Of a stretch of DNA of 64,000 nt, positions 1 to 13,558 are shown piece by piece. Both the position numbers and the translations under genes were made by a program. The DNA is from Lineus longissimus (taxonomy: Eukaryota > Nemertea > Pilidiophora > Heteronemertea > Lineidae), in contig NC_088318.1 in assembly GCF_910592395.1 (NCBI RefSeq), positions 17,980,349 through 18,044,348 on the forward strand. The letters are read 5' to 3'. The notes beneath the pieces were generated by a model. That model ran no database searches and was not told the DNA's origin. It saw nothing but the letters and a program-made list of their open reading frames with translations. Position 1 is the stretch's first letter. Each line of letters opens with the position of its first letter.

Positions 1-160
1 AACTTAACTAGCTTTCAGGGCGACTGGATAATGAACAAGTTGTGCTCATCAATACAAGAAACTAACCGCACTCTCTTCGCCATATTTGTTTGAACAGAAA
101 TCGAAAAGAATTGTTTTATCATGTTCCAAGATGGATGCCGGGCACGTAGTACACACGTGC

Positions 161-679
161 TCATGGTCGTTTCCCCTTTTGAGAAGATTGGATAATCACA
201 GTACTGCATGAAGGTAAGCTGTGGAAACAGGTTTCATCCGTACACTGGATAATTACAGTATTGTAGAGTAGGTTGCAAAACAAGTCTTCAGCCTGAACCA
301 CTGCAATGTTCAAGCCCCTGCCACCGGAATGTCTGAAGAGAGCCTCCGGAGACTGAAATTGGTAACTAATCTCTTCTGGAGTTTTGAAGGAGAGGATGTT
401 TTTATCGGGAACACATTTATTGATTTGGGAAAGCTTTATCTTTTGATTGTCATACAAGATATCAGTTTGACATCTTATTGTATTATCTACAACGTCCTCC
501 ATCAGTGAAAGAGCAGGACATACAATTGTTACTAAAGGTAAAAGCACCAAAATAATGGCTCTGAATAGAATGAAGATGTTTGGTGGCCACTCACTCAAAT
601 TTGGTACATGACACTTACTCCCTATTGAATGCTTATATATCGTGTCTTTAAATTGGCTCCCGGATATAATATTCCCCAA
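161..679 (-). CDS. Unrecognised ORF with a membrane or signal segment
   Basis: A 172-codon open frame at the left edge of the window. A hydrophobic stretch at about residues 36-60 could be a signal peptide or signal anchor, and the rest contains several cysteines. A GTAAGT word near the start and a pyrimidine-rich AG before the hydrophobic stretch could be splice sites, so the true exon may begin at the hydrophobic segment with an earlier start exon. The C-terminal part repeats a short block reading TVIIQ twice. I do not recognise the family and cannot exclude a chance ORF. Confidence 0.25.
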   Translation of the reverse strand: MGNIISGSQFKDTIYKHSIGSKCHVPNLSEWPPNIFILFRAIILVLLPLVTIVCPALSLMEDVVDNTIRCQTDILYDNQKIKLSQINKCVPDKNILSFKTPEEISYQFQSPEALFRHSGGRGLNIAVVQAEDLFCNLLYNTVIIQCTDETCFHSLPSCSTVIIQSSQKGKRP

Positions 680-3600
680 TGTAATTAGGTGTCTTGCTAT
701 TCATTCTATCGGCGTTCTCATTGGTGACAAACAGGGGGAGTCTGAACATCCAAAACTACCTTGACTTTTTCATTTTTCTGTGTCCTTTGAGAATCAGATG
801 GTGTCATTTTAGCAAACAAGTTACATGTATCGTTCTTTATCTTCATGCCACTGAAGAAGAACAATCTGTTCACCTACATTATTTACTATTCAATCTATTC
901 AGGTGTACATGTAGCAATTACAGAGAAGTTTGTCAGAGAACTGTTATACTCAAGTCCGCATTCATGACACTGTGTTTCATCAGAAACACATACATAAGCG
1001 CCTAAAATGTACAGTGGAGTTTAGCTGTCACGCCATCAGGGGAATTGAGGATTGTCTATTCCGATTAAACTTTAGTCTAAGTGGAGAAAATTGCTTTCAG
1101 CTTCAAATTATCCCTGTCTCTCATTAACGAATTGTGTAGGGAGTTACTTGTTGTTCATTTAAAAGCGTTTTCTTAATTGTAGCACTTTTTATGAGTCGTT
1201 TGGGAATTTTTTTCGTTCTAATTGGTGATGGGGCGTGCGCTCTGAGTTCTTCAGAGTAGTAAAAGGGATTGGCAAAGAAGTTTTATCATAATTTACTGAG
1301 AATCACTTTCTTAACCATGACCTTATTGTTCTTCCTATCATTTGCCAATGTTTTGGTAGAAAGGAAAGCCGCTCTTGTACATACCCAATCACACACGTCG
1401 GACGCTCTTGCACTGTGCTACTATGCATCTCATTGCCTTAACCAATTCTACAATCATAGCTTCCCTATCAAAACATATCTCGCCATAACATCAAATGCAT
1501 GTTTGCATGTTTTGTACACTATGTAAACACTGTACAACTGCAGAGTAACGCGAGCAAACAAGACTCATATTTTGTGTCACTTTGAGTGTAGCAATAAGTC
1601 AGGAGTGGGCGGGATGCTTTCAATGTAAATTTAATATTCAGAAGTGTACATAGCGCGGCTTCGACTTCGGATATGAAAGTCAGAGAACGTTTGATTAACG
1701 AGCGAACATCGACGCTTCAGCACAATGCGCTTCACTCAATTTGGTTGTTATTAGAGCTTCCGTGCAATTTTGCAAATTGGATACATGGATGCATTAAAGT
1801 TTCATTGGATCCGTTTTGAAATTGTTTTTGTCATATTTCTATCTTGCTCTAGTTGATTGGGGGAAATCCCAAGTAGTTAAATGAATTCATTAAGCAAGGG
1901 TTACACAACCTTCAAAAAGTATCTCTGAAGGCAATGCAGTTAAGGCTTCCAGAATCGCTTGAAAGATGAGAATAATTATGGCAGTGAACGTTTTATTTTG
2001 TTACCTTGACCAAACTACATGGTATGTCTTGTATCAAACGTTGAATGACTAATAACAGTAAGATTTTAGTTCTGTGATCAATTTGATAGAGCCTAGATGA
2101 TTTAAGAGACTATGGTTCATCTTATCAAGCTTACTAATAATGCCATCTAATTGGATACACCGATATTCGAATGAAGTATGTACATTACTATCGCTTTTCC
2201 GTCCGAATTGATTGCTTATGCTTCAAGACCAATTCCTCCTCCCTCCTTAGTGTGGCAATCTAAACACCCGATACCATTTTGACATTATCGCACGCATATG
2301 AGTTTCCAATACGAACATTAACAATATGAATTATAGTATAATTTGATATAAGCACTAAGAGAGGAATAATTTATACCTTGTGGTTATTGATTTTTTAAAG
2401 GAGACTCAAGAGTTGGGAAATATTGAGTTGAAAAATGCAATGTACACAGATGCATTTCAAAGATATGAGGAAATCAACATTCAAAGTAGGTTGATTATTA
2501 ATCTTAAAGTAATTCGACCTGTCTCAATGTGATTGATTTTGCAGAACTGTTTGGTTCAAAGAGGAACATAACGTAATTGTCAGAAAAATAGATATGCAGT
2601 TCTAGTAGAGTTAATTGGTCATTACGACCGAGAAGCGGGTAGAAGCCAGACACCTCGACGTGACACCTGCAGATATATTGAGCCTGCAGTCGCCCTGAGC
2701 GATGTTTCACCTACATCCGCTGGATAATTGCAAACGATTCCGGTTCTGCTGTGCGGTGATGCCTCGTATGCCGCAACAGGAAATTGTTTTGAAAGCCATT
2801 GGCTGGGACGACGACACGTTATCTCTCGTACTAAATGGTGCAATAAACATGCCAGTGTTGATTGTCCGTGTCATGAACATGGAGGATATACAGACGAAAA
2901 GAAGTACGCCGTGACTTAAATGCGTGACCTCTGACTTTGAAGATATCCTACCTTGACACCATGCATTTTAAAATGCAAACAATGCCTTGAAAAAAAAACA
3001 TGTTCGGTTCAGTCTCATTTGGACATTTCAGTCACAATGTATATAATACCTTATTCAGAATGTAGTAATAACTAGTTAATACTTGATATCCTCGGGTCTC
3101 ACATTTTAATCTACACCTGTCGTCGTTATTAAATCAAGCGATATATTCACACTTGACAGCGCCAAGAGCAGATCTATATTTCATTAGAAATGATGAATAC
3201 ACCAGGGGATCAAGTGACTCTTTCTGGTGAAACAAGATGAAGCGCTCACCTGTTCTTCAGACTTTCAATTTTTCATATTTTACAGGCGAGTGTGTCGTGC
3301 CCATCTGAAAATCCGCCCATATGGAGGCCAAAGTCGCGGCAGTTTTGAAGAAAAGGCTCATGACCAGACCACCAAGACTACATTGCCAGACTGGCTAATA
3401 GTCGCTTAGTGTCATTTTTATTTACCATGGCGCCTATCTCTTCGCGCCATCACAGGTTTCATTAACCAACTTCCCCATCTCTTTCCGCTATCGCAGGTCA
3501 GGAATGACTAACCTCTCCATTACAATAATTCATTCTGCCAATAAATATCTCCCAGCACAACCAAAGGCCACTAGGAATGTCTGCTCCGTCCCAGGTTGTT

Positions 3601-6600
3601 AATAGCTAACAATCTACTGTCATCTATATCCTCACCATAAATCAATGACACTTACGTTACCAATAAACCAATACACAGACCATAATTCGCCACGGCTTTC
3701 ATTGCCATAACTTCTTTCTAAGCCAGTACACAAGCTCTGGACGAAAAGGATTAACTTATTCCACCAGTAACATCACATCTCCACCCTTCAAGAGCACAAG
3801 AATGCTCCCATCACTGGTAGCAATGGTCCATCCCTTGAACCCACATTAGTCAATAACACTACACTCAGTGTACTCAATGGCACGTTCGTTATCAATTATC
3901 CATCAACCACCGTATTGAAATGCCAATTGCCGCAGGACTCTTGTTTGGACCCTTTCCTGTAAGTAGTAAGGGATGCCATCCCAGGGCATATACGGCCTAT
4001 ATATGAACTCATACAAGCGGCAATATCAGTAAGTGCCGTTCATATCCCCAGCGATGTCTGTCAAACCTCTATCACTAAATTCATTTTGGTCTAAAGTGGC
4101 TTGCCCCAAACCACCGTCAGTCAATCGCATTCCCCCTGCAAATAAACCTATCTGGTGACCGCAGACCCATCACCTATTAGTTCTGGATCGTCAGACAAGA
4201 TCGATGGTCAATTTATAGATTCGTCACCTAAGTACCCAGACCTTTGAGCAAATTTATCATATTCAATAAGTACTTCGGTTTTTTGTTTATGGGAGAGTTT
4301 GTTTCCGATAAAGGTAAATACGATCCAATTTTTGGGCACAAACTTCGACCTGATAAGTCTAGCTGATTAACCTGCCGCTGTTGTTGTTTCCCAATAACGT
4401 TACATATACTAAATATACCTTTCTTCATCAAGTCATAACGATTTTGGAGTTCAACGAAACTACGGATCAACAGGATGCTTCGTGACATTTTGACAAATAA
4501 TGAGACGAGAAGATTTACATGTTAACACTGACCTTACAGTGTATTAGAATCTACCTCCGCTTAATGTAGTATAAACCCGTCCATTGTAAGGATTGCATGG
4601 GTTAACCAAAGCTATTCTTGTTGTTGGCGACCACATACATATTTGATGATGTGCCGTGTCACAAAAGGTTGTGGTGGAAAGACCAGGTCTTGCAACAGCT
4701 CCAGCCGTCTCCTGAGTACTTTCCCTGGCAGATGTGGAGTTGACAACATGAAAAGTGAGTGGGAGTGGATGTACAGGTGCCTCTCTATTAATAAACAATT
4801 GTTAGAAATAAGGTGGTACGTTTGCATTTCGGCGCTGTCTGCTAGCTTGTCAGCCTTTTCATTGAAGTTGATGCATGCGCATACCGGTGATAGAATCCTT
4901 TGTTCCATCCTATCCTAGGACATTTAAAACTTCCACACTAGTTCTAATCCCTGCCAGATCATGCAGTACCTCACCAGTCTTAAGACGGGCTGATAACACG
5001 TCACTCCCCTCAGGCGAAACCGCCTTTGAGGGCCCAGAAGGAGCTTCCACCCAAGCAATTACCTTGGAGTTGCTTTCCCTGGTGTCATACCCTAAATTAC
5101 AACCTGCTACAAGGCGTCAGGTAATCAACTCGAGCCAAGGAGAAGTTAATCTCGGTGAAAATAGGTTATTTCGCTATCTTGGTATCTTGTGGATTCGACG
5201 AACGAAGCTCTACCTGCACGCGATTTTGTCATCAGGGGCGTACGAAGGCATGATACGCTGTCGACCTGTTACGTCTGTTGACTGAGGCGCATCTGTTACA
5301 AGTAAACCTTTAACGTGTGAAATAGGCATACTGCCACTCATCCGGCATAAGCACGCCAACACAGTACTTTGTCGGGGAAAAACCAAAGAAGACTCTCAGG
5401 AAACCTTGTTTAGCTCGTATAACTGTCACTTTCAAAGCCAAGGTCAGGCCCGGCGACGAAGTGCCGTGCACGACATTTTATTGGCGGAACCAGTTTCTAT
5501 CATATTTTTTCTCTCAGAACTATCTGCTGATAATATCACGGTCATTTCAAAAAACTAAATGTGCCTTCTTACGGGTGAACAGTTTTGTTGGCAAACACCA
5601 ATGATGGAGGGGATAAAAATGGCAAATTCTTAACTTGCATTCTAGGATGTTGGCGTGGTTGTTTAGGGTTGGTAGTTCACTTAGGTTATAGATCTCCCTA
5701 GTATCTGTTCAACCCCAGCATATACACTCGGGGAAAAGGGTTCTTGTGTTTATGTCTCATCTTAAGGATGGCCTGTGAAGAGAATTTCTTCTCAACGGCC
5801 AGACCTTGATTCAAACTCTGGCCATAGGCGTGAAAAAGCTCAAAGTTGTGTCAAGTGCCTATTTTGTGGTCCCATAAACAGACATCTTCGAATGCCATTT
5901 GGCAGAATTGATATATCTGTACACTCTACGATATTAGTCCACTTCTCACGAATAGACAAAGCGATTACCGCCGGAAGTTTTCACTTGCTTCTTAACATTC
6001 CCTCGACAGCAGCCCTATAGAAGGAAGTCATGGGATCAACGCGTGAGCCCATTTAATTTAAGCGATAGTACCATGAAATTATGCAGGGACACGATTCTAA
6101 TTTCCATGGAGTTGCTACACTCAGTTGGATTATCTCCAATCGCCCTAAAGGCATGCTAGGCATCACGTTCGTCTTAAAGGCGATTTGACTCAATCGGGTC
6201 GATATTTTGAGTCCAAAGCTCAGGTTCGTACTCGGCGTAAAGCGCCAAATTTATGATGACTATGACCTACATGCACGTTACTTGAACAGCCACACTGAAA
6301 CCCAAAATATATGATCGACAAGGATGACATAACGTGCTTCTCCGAGCCTGCCTGAATTTGAAACACACAATAGCTCACCACATCAAACCGATTCCCGAGG
6401 GATGGCATTATTGAAAAAAAAGAAGGGTTAATGTAATCAGGTCTGGCAATGAGATGATATACCGTTAAGTTTATCTCATATTATCGCAAAGATTTTCTGA
6501 TGCCATTCGCGCGTTTCTTTTGAGCGCGGATAATCGGATTTTCGCAATGTCATTTTCTGCACTTATCAGTTTCAGGGGAATTTCATTTGCCGCAAATCCA

Positions 6601-6850
6601 CACTTAAATGAAATAAGGATATCGCCGATTTGACGGCACAGTCGACACAACCAATTTTATATTATTTTCACATTTACTACGAATACATTTGATCGTTCTT
6701 TTTATTGTCAATCTGATCTATGTGTTATGAATACCATAACAATGTAGCCCTTGCCGGTTTCGACCCATCAACCACCCTGAACTAGTTTCGTGGGGGTCGG
6801 TGTTACAAAGATTTGCCCTGATCCCCTTTGATAAGACATAGTCCGGAGTT
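680..6850. other. Long region without recognisable genes
   Basis: Only short ORFs are seen on either strand, none longer than about 136 codons and none with motifs I recognise or credible splice-site pairs in frame. Base composition is ordinary, with AT-rich stretches. Introns or 5' exons of an unseen neighbouring gene could lie here. Confidence 0.5.
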
Positions 6851-6861
6851 ATATAGGGTTC

Positions 6862-7025
6862 ACGTTGTCACTTGTCATATTTCACATGTCACGAGTTAAC
6901 TGACGAAAAAACCACGTGAGGCAGAAAGGTGAACTGATGAATCGTATGTAGCCCGCTCTATTCGTTCTTTATATATCACGCATGAAAAGTGAACAGTGAC
7001 ACGTTACATGTGAAAACGTTAACTC
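6862..7025 (+). repeat. Dispersed repeat family copy 1
   Basis: About 160 bp rich in GTGACA/TGTCAC words. It reads, in order: TGTCACTTGTCAT, CACGAGTTAACTGAC, GAATCGTATGTAGCCCGCTC, CATGAAAAGTGAACAGTGAC and CGTTACATGTGAA. The same ordered blocks recur near 9.65 kb (inverted), 10.36 kb and 37.6 kb. It is probably a non-autonomous mobile element; no coding capacity is seen. Confidence 0.6.
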
Positions 7026-8610
7026 CATATAATCGGAGCCGTATGTGTGTGCTTGATGTTTTCTCCAAATAGAAGATATAATGTTATTCATCGTCAAGCA
7101 GGTAACGGTAGACGGCTTTGCCAAGCTCAGTAGGGTGGGTTAACCAATATAGCCCGATCGTGTTTATAACTAAATTATCCCAATTATTGGGCAGGCGGGC
7201 ACCTTCATCTCATAACCCGGAATGAGGCTGAACAATATCACGTCTGCGTGACCTGGGCGATGAATGAACTGTATCTGAACACAAAGGTACAATTTGTTGG
7301 ATTAATGATATCAGAAATGGTTTATGTCTTTTTTTAATTTTCGTATCTGCCACATTAGTATTCACATTACGGGCATTGCGTTTTATTTGATTCGCATTCA
7401 AATGCGACCCATCCTCGCAATGATATGATTAACGTACGCTTTAGAATATAATGTCCATTTGAGTTTTTAACCCTCTATACATGATTTATGAACCTGGCAC
7501 CGCACCGAGAAAGCCTCTCGCACGCGTTCCATTGCCATTTAGCTGCAACCAAGCCTTTCGAAAAAGCAGATGAACATGTGCATCCCCACATGTCGCTCGT
7601 ATACAAATCATTCCATCAGTCCGGCGATATCACGTGATCAGGTCGATTTGTCGTTATTTGCAAATGAAATGTGATAAACTGAATCAACGTGATTCTTTCC
7701 CATTGGCCAATTAGATACGTATACGGTTTATCAAATTCTTCAAGTTGTCGCGCGTAACGAGAGAATCTTAATCAAGTTTGCTCAAGGAGGAATATGCGGC
7801 GAAGTAGTTTTCTGGAGCCAGGGTGGTTACACGATTTTACCGATAGAGACACTTGTACCAGGAATGCGTTTAATTATGAATCAAACACCACCCAGTCCCC
7901 TTAGTGTGCACATTCGTCTCCTGAGGAGGGCTAATTTGCATCACCCTCTTCTCCTGTATAATGCATATTGTCCTTCTTTAAATGCGGTATAACGGCAAAT
8001 GTTGACTTTTTTCATCATTCTGACTCAAAGCAAGTCCCAACACGAGAAAATAACATCCAATGCACTGATACATGTAAATCAAAACTGTTGGGAGTAGATC
8101 TAATAACAAGCATAGAGATAGCAAAACGCATAGAACAAATTGAAACCTGATCTAACCTCTAGCCTCTAGTACGACCAACATATCGATAATTCAAAACTCT
8201 TGGGTGAATAAATGATAGGCACCACATGACAGACTCCCATCACATTTTCCTCCTGCCATGCTCCTGTATTATAGATACAACGACTATTGGATTATTGCCG
8301 TCTAATTGTGTATCCGCTCCCCAACATTCTGTCCAGGGTCGCAAGGGGAACGAGACAAGCCCATCCAATCAAGGTTCTTCGCATGATTTCCCACAGAAAT
8401 ATACGATACATTTGAGGGGCGGTTGGGTGCCCAACCTCATGGGGCGTGCACTGCTTTCACCGGTGGAAGGCCTTAATATGGTCGTTGCTTTGGTGTGGAA
8501 AAACGATACTCGTAAATGTGTATGTATATGTACATGGAAACGAATCTACTTGATTTCGCAAAGACATAAATCCGTGAAAAGGATGGTTTCTGCTGATAAC
8601 CTCGTTGTTT
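7026..8610. other. Region without recognisable genes
   Basis: Only short, unsupported ORFs. No RNA gene, transposon end or tandem repeat was recognised before the minisatellite that follows. Confidence 0.45.
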
Positions 8611-8620
8611 TAACACGTAT

Positions 8621-8985
8621 CGCCCAGTAAAGAGTGCCATTGGTCTACTGACGACATTGTCGTTAAACAATCGCCCAGCAAAGAGTGGCTTTGGTCTACT
8701 GATGACATTGTTTATAACCAATCGCCCAGTAAAGAGTGCCATTGGTCTACTGACGACATTGTCGTTAAACAATCGCCCAGCAAAGAGTGGCTTTGGTCTA
8801 CTGATGACATTGTTTATAACCAATCGCCCAGTAAAGAGTGCCATTGGTCTACTGACGACATTGTCGTTAAACAATCGCCCAGCAAAGAGGGCCTTGGTCT
8901 ACTGATGACATTGTTTTTAACCAATCGCCCAGCAAAGAGTGGCTTTGGTCCACTGATGACATTGTCGTTAGCCATTCGCAGCAAT
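8621..8985. repeat. 51-bp minisatellite with a 102-bp higher-order period
   Basis: About seven copies of a 51-bp unit beginning CGCCCAG[T/C]AAAGAG. Two subtypes alternate: one reads GTGCCATTGGTCTACTGACG and the other GTGGCTTTGGTCTACTGATG. The CGCCCAGTAAAGAG form therefore recurs every 102 bp (8621, 8723, 8825). Because 51 is divisible by three, frames stay open on both strands and give spurious repetitive ORFs. Confidence 0.92.
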
Positions 8986-8989
8986 GGAT

Positions 8990-9340
8990 GATTGGCCTTG
9001 AAATGGTATTGTTGTTAACTATTCCAAATCGCTCAACTACATTGTACTTGTAATTAGCTATCAGCTATCGACTGGCTTCATTCTGACCATAGAATGTGCC
9101 GAATAAGGGGCGTACAGGGTTAAGATTGGTCGCTTGATAAGCTAGAGACACTGTTTTGAATACGTTGATGCCTTATATCTCAAGCGAATCAAATGTCTCT
9201 TTCTGACAGAGTACATCACATTGACGACACGCCCATCGGAGCGCGTAATACACATACCACACAGATGATATTAGATTGATGAAATTGACATGCTTCGTTT
9301 AAACTGACTTTTGCATGTTGAAAGGTATAGGCGCCATATC
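8990..9340. other. Spacer without recognised features
   Basis: Between the minisatellite and the hairpin I see no coding frame or repeat. Confidence 0.4.
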
Positions 9341-9349
9341 GAGCTTCAG

Positions 9350-9385
9350 CCAAGCCTCAGTTGCTTGACAGCAACTGAGGCTTGG
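9350..9385. repeat. Perfect 15-bp hairpin
   Basis: CCAAGCCTCAGTTGC and its exact reverse complement are separated by a six-base loop, TTGACA. Pairing outside the 15-bp stem is weak. No terminator role is expected in an animal genome. It could be a fold-back element remnant or a small RNA hairpin; the stem is short for a canonical pre-miRNA. Confidence 0.75.
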
Positions 9386-9642
9386 AAGTTGAGATCGCCA
9401 TTGTCAGGCGTATTCAATTTCTACCCTAGTATCTATCATTTGTCAAGCAATAATGGGTGGTTAACGCAGTCGCCTCTTCCGACGTGTTGCCGTCTCTTGA
9501 GCTAACAGAATCAGTTAGAGGAGAATTGATGTAGATTTGAGGGATAGTAAGTTGCTCCCGAGGCCTGCTGTCACTTCATCACTGGCACAGTGAGTATTAT
9601 ACACATGTACATGTACATGTAAGACTGCGATTATATTTCACG

Positions 9643-9815
9643 TCTTCACATGTAACGTGTCACATGTAACGTGTCACTTTTCATGCGTGACATGAAGAAC
9701 GAACAAGTCATTTCCAAAGAGCGGGCTACATACGATTCACGAGGTCACTTTTCACCCTCGTCGTGTTTTCAAGCCAGTAACTCGTGACAAGTGACAACGT
9801 GAATCGTATATTACT
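9643..9815 (-). repeat. Dispersed repeat family copy 2 (inverted)
   Basis: Reverse-orientation copy of the 6.86-kb repeat. It reads TTCACATGTAACGTGTCAC, then CTTTTCATGCGTGACATGAA, GAGCGGGCTACATACGATTC, and ends CGTGACAAGTGACAACGTGA. The 5' block is locally duplicated (CACATGTAACGTGT twice). Confidence 0.62.
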
Positions 9816-10351
9816 CCGACCTAAGATACATTCATGACATGCTACTGGACGTTGACGCTTACCCGAGCACAGTGATGCGAATTGCACCAGGCTATAACGC
9901 TCTATAACTGACTCGACGTGTATCAGTTATAATACATGCACGCTCGTCGTTGATGAAATAAAACAATTAGACAGATTACTAATATGGAGGGAGATAACTG
10001 ACGAGCTATTGCTCTAAAAGTGACGGCCGAGAGCCCCGGTGCTGCATGTCAATTAATTAGCAACTTTGAAACGGAAAAACATGCGATTGTCTAAGTGAGT
10101 AACCCACTGGGAATTTGAATGCATATTCAACTGTGCAAATGTAACTGGTTCTCCAGCGAACTCCACGACTCGTGCTTTGGTGGAAGGGCGTTCGGGGCAG
10201 AGGTTCCAGCGCTCTCAACCAGACTTTGTTAGTTTCTTTTTTCAGGCTTCAAATCCAAAGTTCACATGTCTCAAATTTTACAAGAACGAGCCCTTTCTAC
10301 TACTCATTATGTCAAATTTGTTGAGCAGGAGTTACATGTACATATGTTTTA

Positions 10352-10480
10352 CATTGTCGCTTGACATGTTTCACAGTCAACTGGTGAAAGGTGACATCGT
10401 GAATTGTATGGAGATCAGTCAGCTCTTTGGAAATGACTTGTTCGTTCGTCAAGCATGAAAAGTAAACACCCCAGGTGATG
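10352..10480 (+). repeat. Dispersed repeat family copy 3
   Basis: Diverged copy of the same family, containing TGACATGTTTCACAGTCAAC, GTGACATCGTGAATTGTATG, CTCTTTGGAAATGACTTGTT and GCATGAAAAGTAAAC in the same order as the copies at 6.86 and 37.6 kb. Confidence 0.5.
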
Positions 10481-13480
10481 ACGTAACGTAATGCATGTAG
10501 GCCCACTGTACACAATGACAGTTCCTGGCGAAATGGCGAGATGAACACCCGTTTGGTGTGTGTGCTCCTGTAGTCTACAGGTTTACGTCGTATGCATGCA
10601 CGTGAATTACCGAATTTCTTGTGCTATCATGACCGTGATATTTTAAAGCGTGTTCGTTTGATATTTAGTAATATGTTGGACATCTTGGACTGTACTCGTC
10701 AATCTTAATGATATATTGAACATATTGGATTGCTCTGCTCGGTCAGCTACTGGCTTGTCTATACGTTACATGTAGGAATATTCGTGGTATACGTGTGCCG
10801 GTGCGAATGTATGGTACAACAAACGTGCGATTGTTCTTAGTATATAGTACATGTATGTGCTCATGGGATGTCCAGAAAGTACCCCGTTCAGTGGATCGCT
10901 TACGGTTGGCACAGAGCCGGTTATTCGTGCACTGGTTTCAGGTGATGTAATATATAATCAAGTGTGAATGGGTTGGTCTCTATTGTGATGTAAAAGGCAG
11001 ATCGAGAATGACAAAGGGCGTTCTGAGAGGCACGCGCTGGTAGGCAGGGCATTGTGCGTGCGCTGGCTTGGTGGTGATGTAATACAGTGCAGGCCGGTAC
11101 TGTTTATAATTCGTGAAGTTCTTTTGTTCGCGCCTGATGTGTGTCGAACTTCTCTATTGTGTGACGACAGTCGTGCTTCTACCACTGATGATTGTGTCCA
11201 GTCCAAGGAGGTTTCCCTGATGAAATAAAAACTGCTCCTCCCGAGCTATCTTTCGATGCAATAGGCTCGGCCATGCTAATAATTACTTGGCACCTGTTTC
11301 CATTACCGTCATTTTTTCGGCAGGTTCAATGCCGTGCCGTGCTAATATAACAGCAGTGCAAACAGATGCTCATTAATCTGTTCTGCTACAGCTCCTTCAA
11401 CTTGCCCAAAGTAAATGTGTTTCCCCGCCAAGATGGCTGCGAGATATTCACATCTTTGTAATAACCAGCATAGTAAACATGGAACGTGAAAGTATCTGGT
11501 CGTCCTTGAGTGCTTTGAAGAGACGCTTGTGGTAGGGATTAACCCTAATGACTTGGCCATTTCATCATGGCGATGCTGGAGGGATTTGTCAGATGTAGCG
11601 AGGTGTGAGAAGAAAATACAAATTGCGCTGAAATTGACATGGTCGACACATTACGGCCGGTAATCTGTTTGTCGGTGTTGTGAGTTTTATGTACAATAAT
11701 GTACGTATAATGAAGAACATGTGTGTACATTTCGGTTGGTATGCGTTAGTTTGGTTGTGTGGTGTCTCGCCGTAGTAGCTTTGCTTCTTTTTGAAGTCTA
11801 CATTTTATGTCAACTGTGGCGGAATGTTGGACAAAATGAAATCTGCACAAAATATTATGTTAACCATTAACGTCTTCGCTGACACTTTCATCCGGAGCTG
11901 CACGTAACCAAGCGCCATGCTTTTAATAGCAAACTATTGACCGGTCCCGCAAGCGCAAGTGAAGAGGCGTTGAAATATTGGTGAACTGTCTTACCGATGG
12001 TTGCGATGAAAGCAAACAAGATGGGGTTAGTGCGAGCCGGAGACAGCATTCGCTGTGATGCCCGGTGGTAGAGGAAATACGCGCGATTGGCAGGAAATGC
12101 GGCCGCGGCAAAGCATAACTGAGAAAATAAGCATTGTGAGTTTTGAACTGAAATCGACAATTTAAAGTTTTAGTTGAGTGAATGTCCGGAGTTAATGGTG
12201 AATCGACTGTTCCGAAGAGCTAAGCGTTAATTAAGGTGTAATATCACGCAATGAACTTGGCATGTCGTGATGTAACAGATTAGCTGCTATTACAGCTACA
12301 TGTACATAAAACGACTTAGCTCTTCAGATCGATAGTGTTCATGATTCAATGAATGTCAGTGTACCTACAACGTATAGAACATTATCACTACTATACGTTT
12401 AAATCATCAACCAATTCCAAAATTTAAACCTTGAGCGCCTTTTGAAAGACATCTTTGGGGGCAATTCCAACACACTCTTAATATCATTCAATCAGGCATT
12501 TCAGGTAGCACACGCAACTTCAATTTCAAAAGTACTATAAAAAAACCTAAATGAGACACTCGGGGCGTTTGTGGAAAGAATATTGGCAATTCATGTTTGG
12601 TTTGGCTTCACTGCGCACGCATGGGGGAATTGGGTAACGAGGATAGATTTCGACCTTGGTGAGCTCAGGAGTGAGATCTACAAGACGCATGTCGTTTTCC
12701 TGATGTGAAATTCACCATTCCTTCTGCTGTGGCTTCGATTGGCTATCAGTAACGGATCTCAAAAGTCCATCATGGAGCATGATCAGAACGATAGTTTACA
12801 AGCATATCAAATCCGCCTTGGTCGATATTGTCCTAATATCCGGTATAATTCCATCACTTGTGATTCTATCTGGAAACGGATGGCTATTGGGAGAGGACAG
12901 CCTGCGTGGCGTATAAGGTCTGCGCGATTTGGCCCGGCAGCTCAATGAAGCTGTAGCTTAAATGTGACCTCCGGTTTTACTGGTCAATGCCTTCAGCTTG
13001 ATCAATACCGGCGATCAATTTCATGATACCAGTAAAAACTCCAATATCATCGTCGTATTTAACCTTTTGTATAAACGGGAAGGGGCAGAACGCTTTCCAC
13101 AAGCATGTTCAACTAAACGAGTTTTTTTTATTTGAGTTTATTTGAGACTGATAATGGTACATACTTGGATGCACAGACATTGGTTTCGGTTAGTGAAGCC
13201 TCATGTTTGACTGTCCACGTCGATCTTGTCTAACCGTGGGCTACAATCGCCACGCCTTTCGGGTCCGCTCCTTCGACTGTTCAATATGTTTACAAAGGAG
13301 CAGTCAGAGGCGGTTGGTTGTGCACCGGTTTGAAAGGAATCCTCTTAATCATGGTAACACTTGGGAACAGATCACACACCTGTATATGAGATCTGGTCAG
13401 TGACGCCCAAATTACCTTCGACGATGTCATCCCGTTACTTATCATCACTGACTGTTATCTATACCACTACATGTATATCG
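10481..13480. other. Region without recognisable genes
   Basis: Three kilobases with short ORFs only. A GC-richer patch at about 11.9-12.15 kb holds a 90-codon minus-strand frame that I could not relate to any family and do not call. Confidence 0.4.
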
Positions 13481-13558
13481 CTGATTGCTTTCTAATGCTC
13501 TTATGAGAATGGCGAAGGTGGAAGATGTACGTGTAACTGAAAGAGATGTAGCATTCTG

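Noticed and set aside
11888-12160. 90-codon minus-strand ORF in a GC-richer patch
   Set aside because: Two frames are open, there are no motifs, and there is no neighbouring exon evidence.
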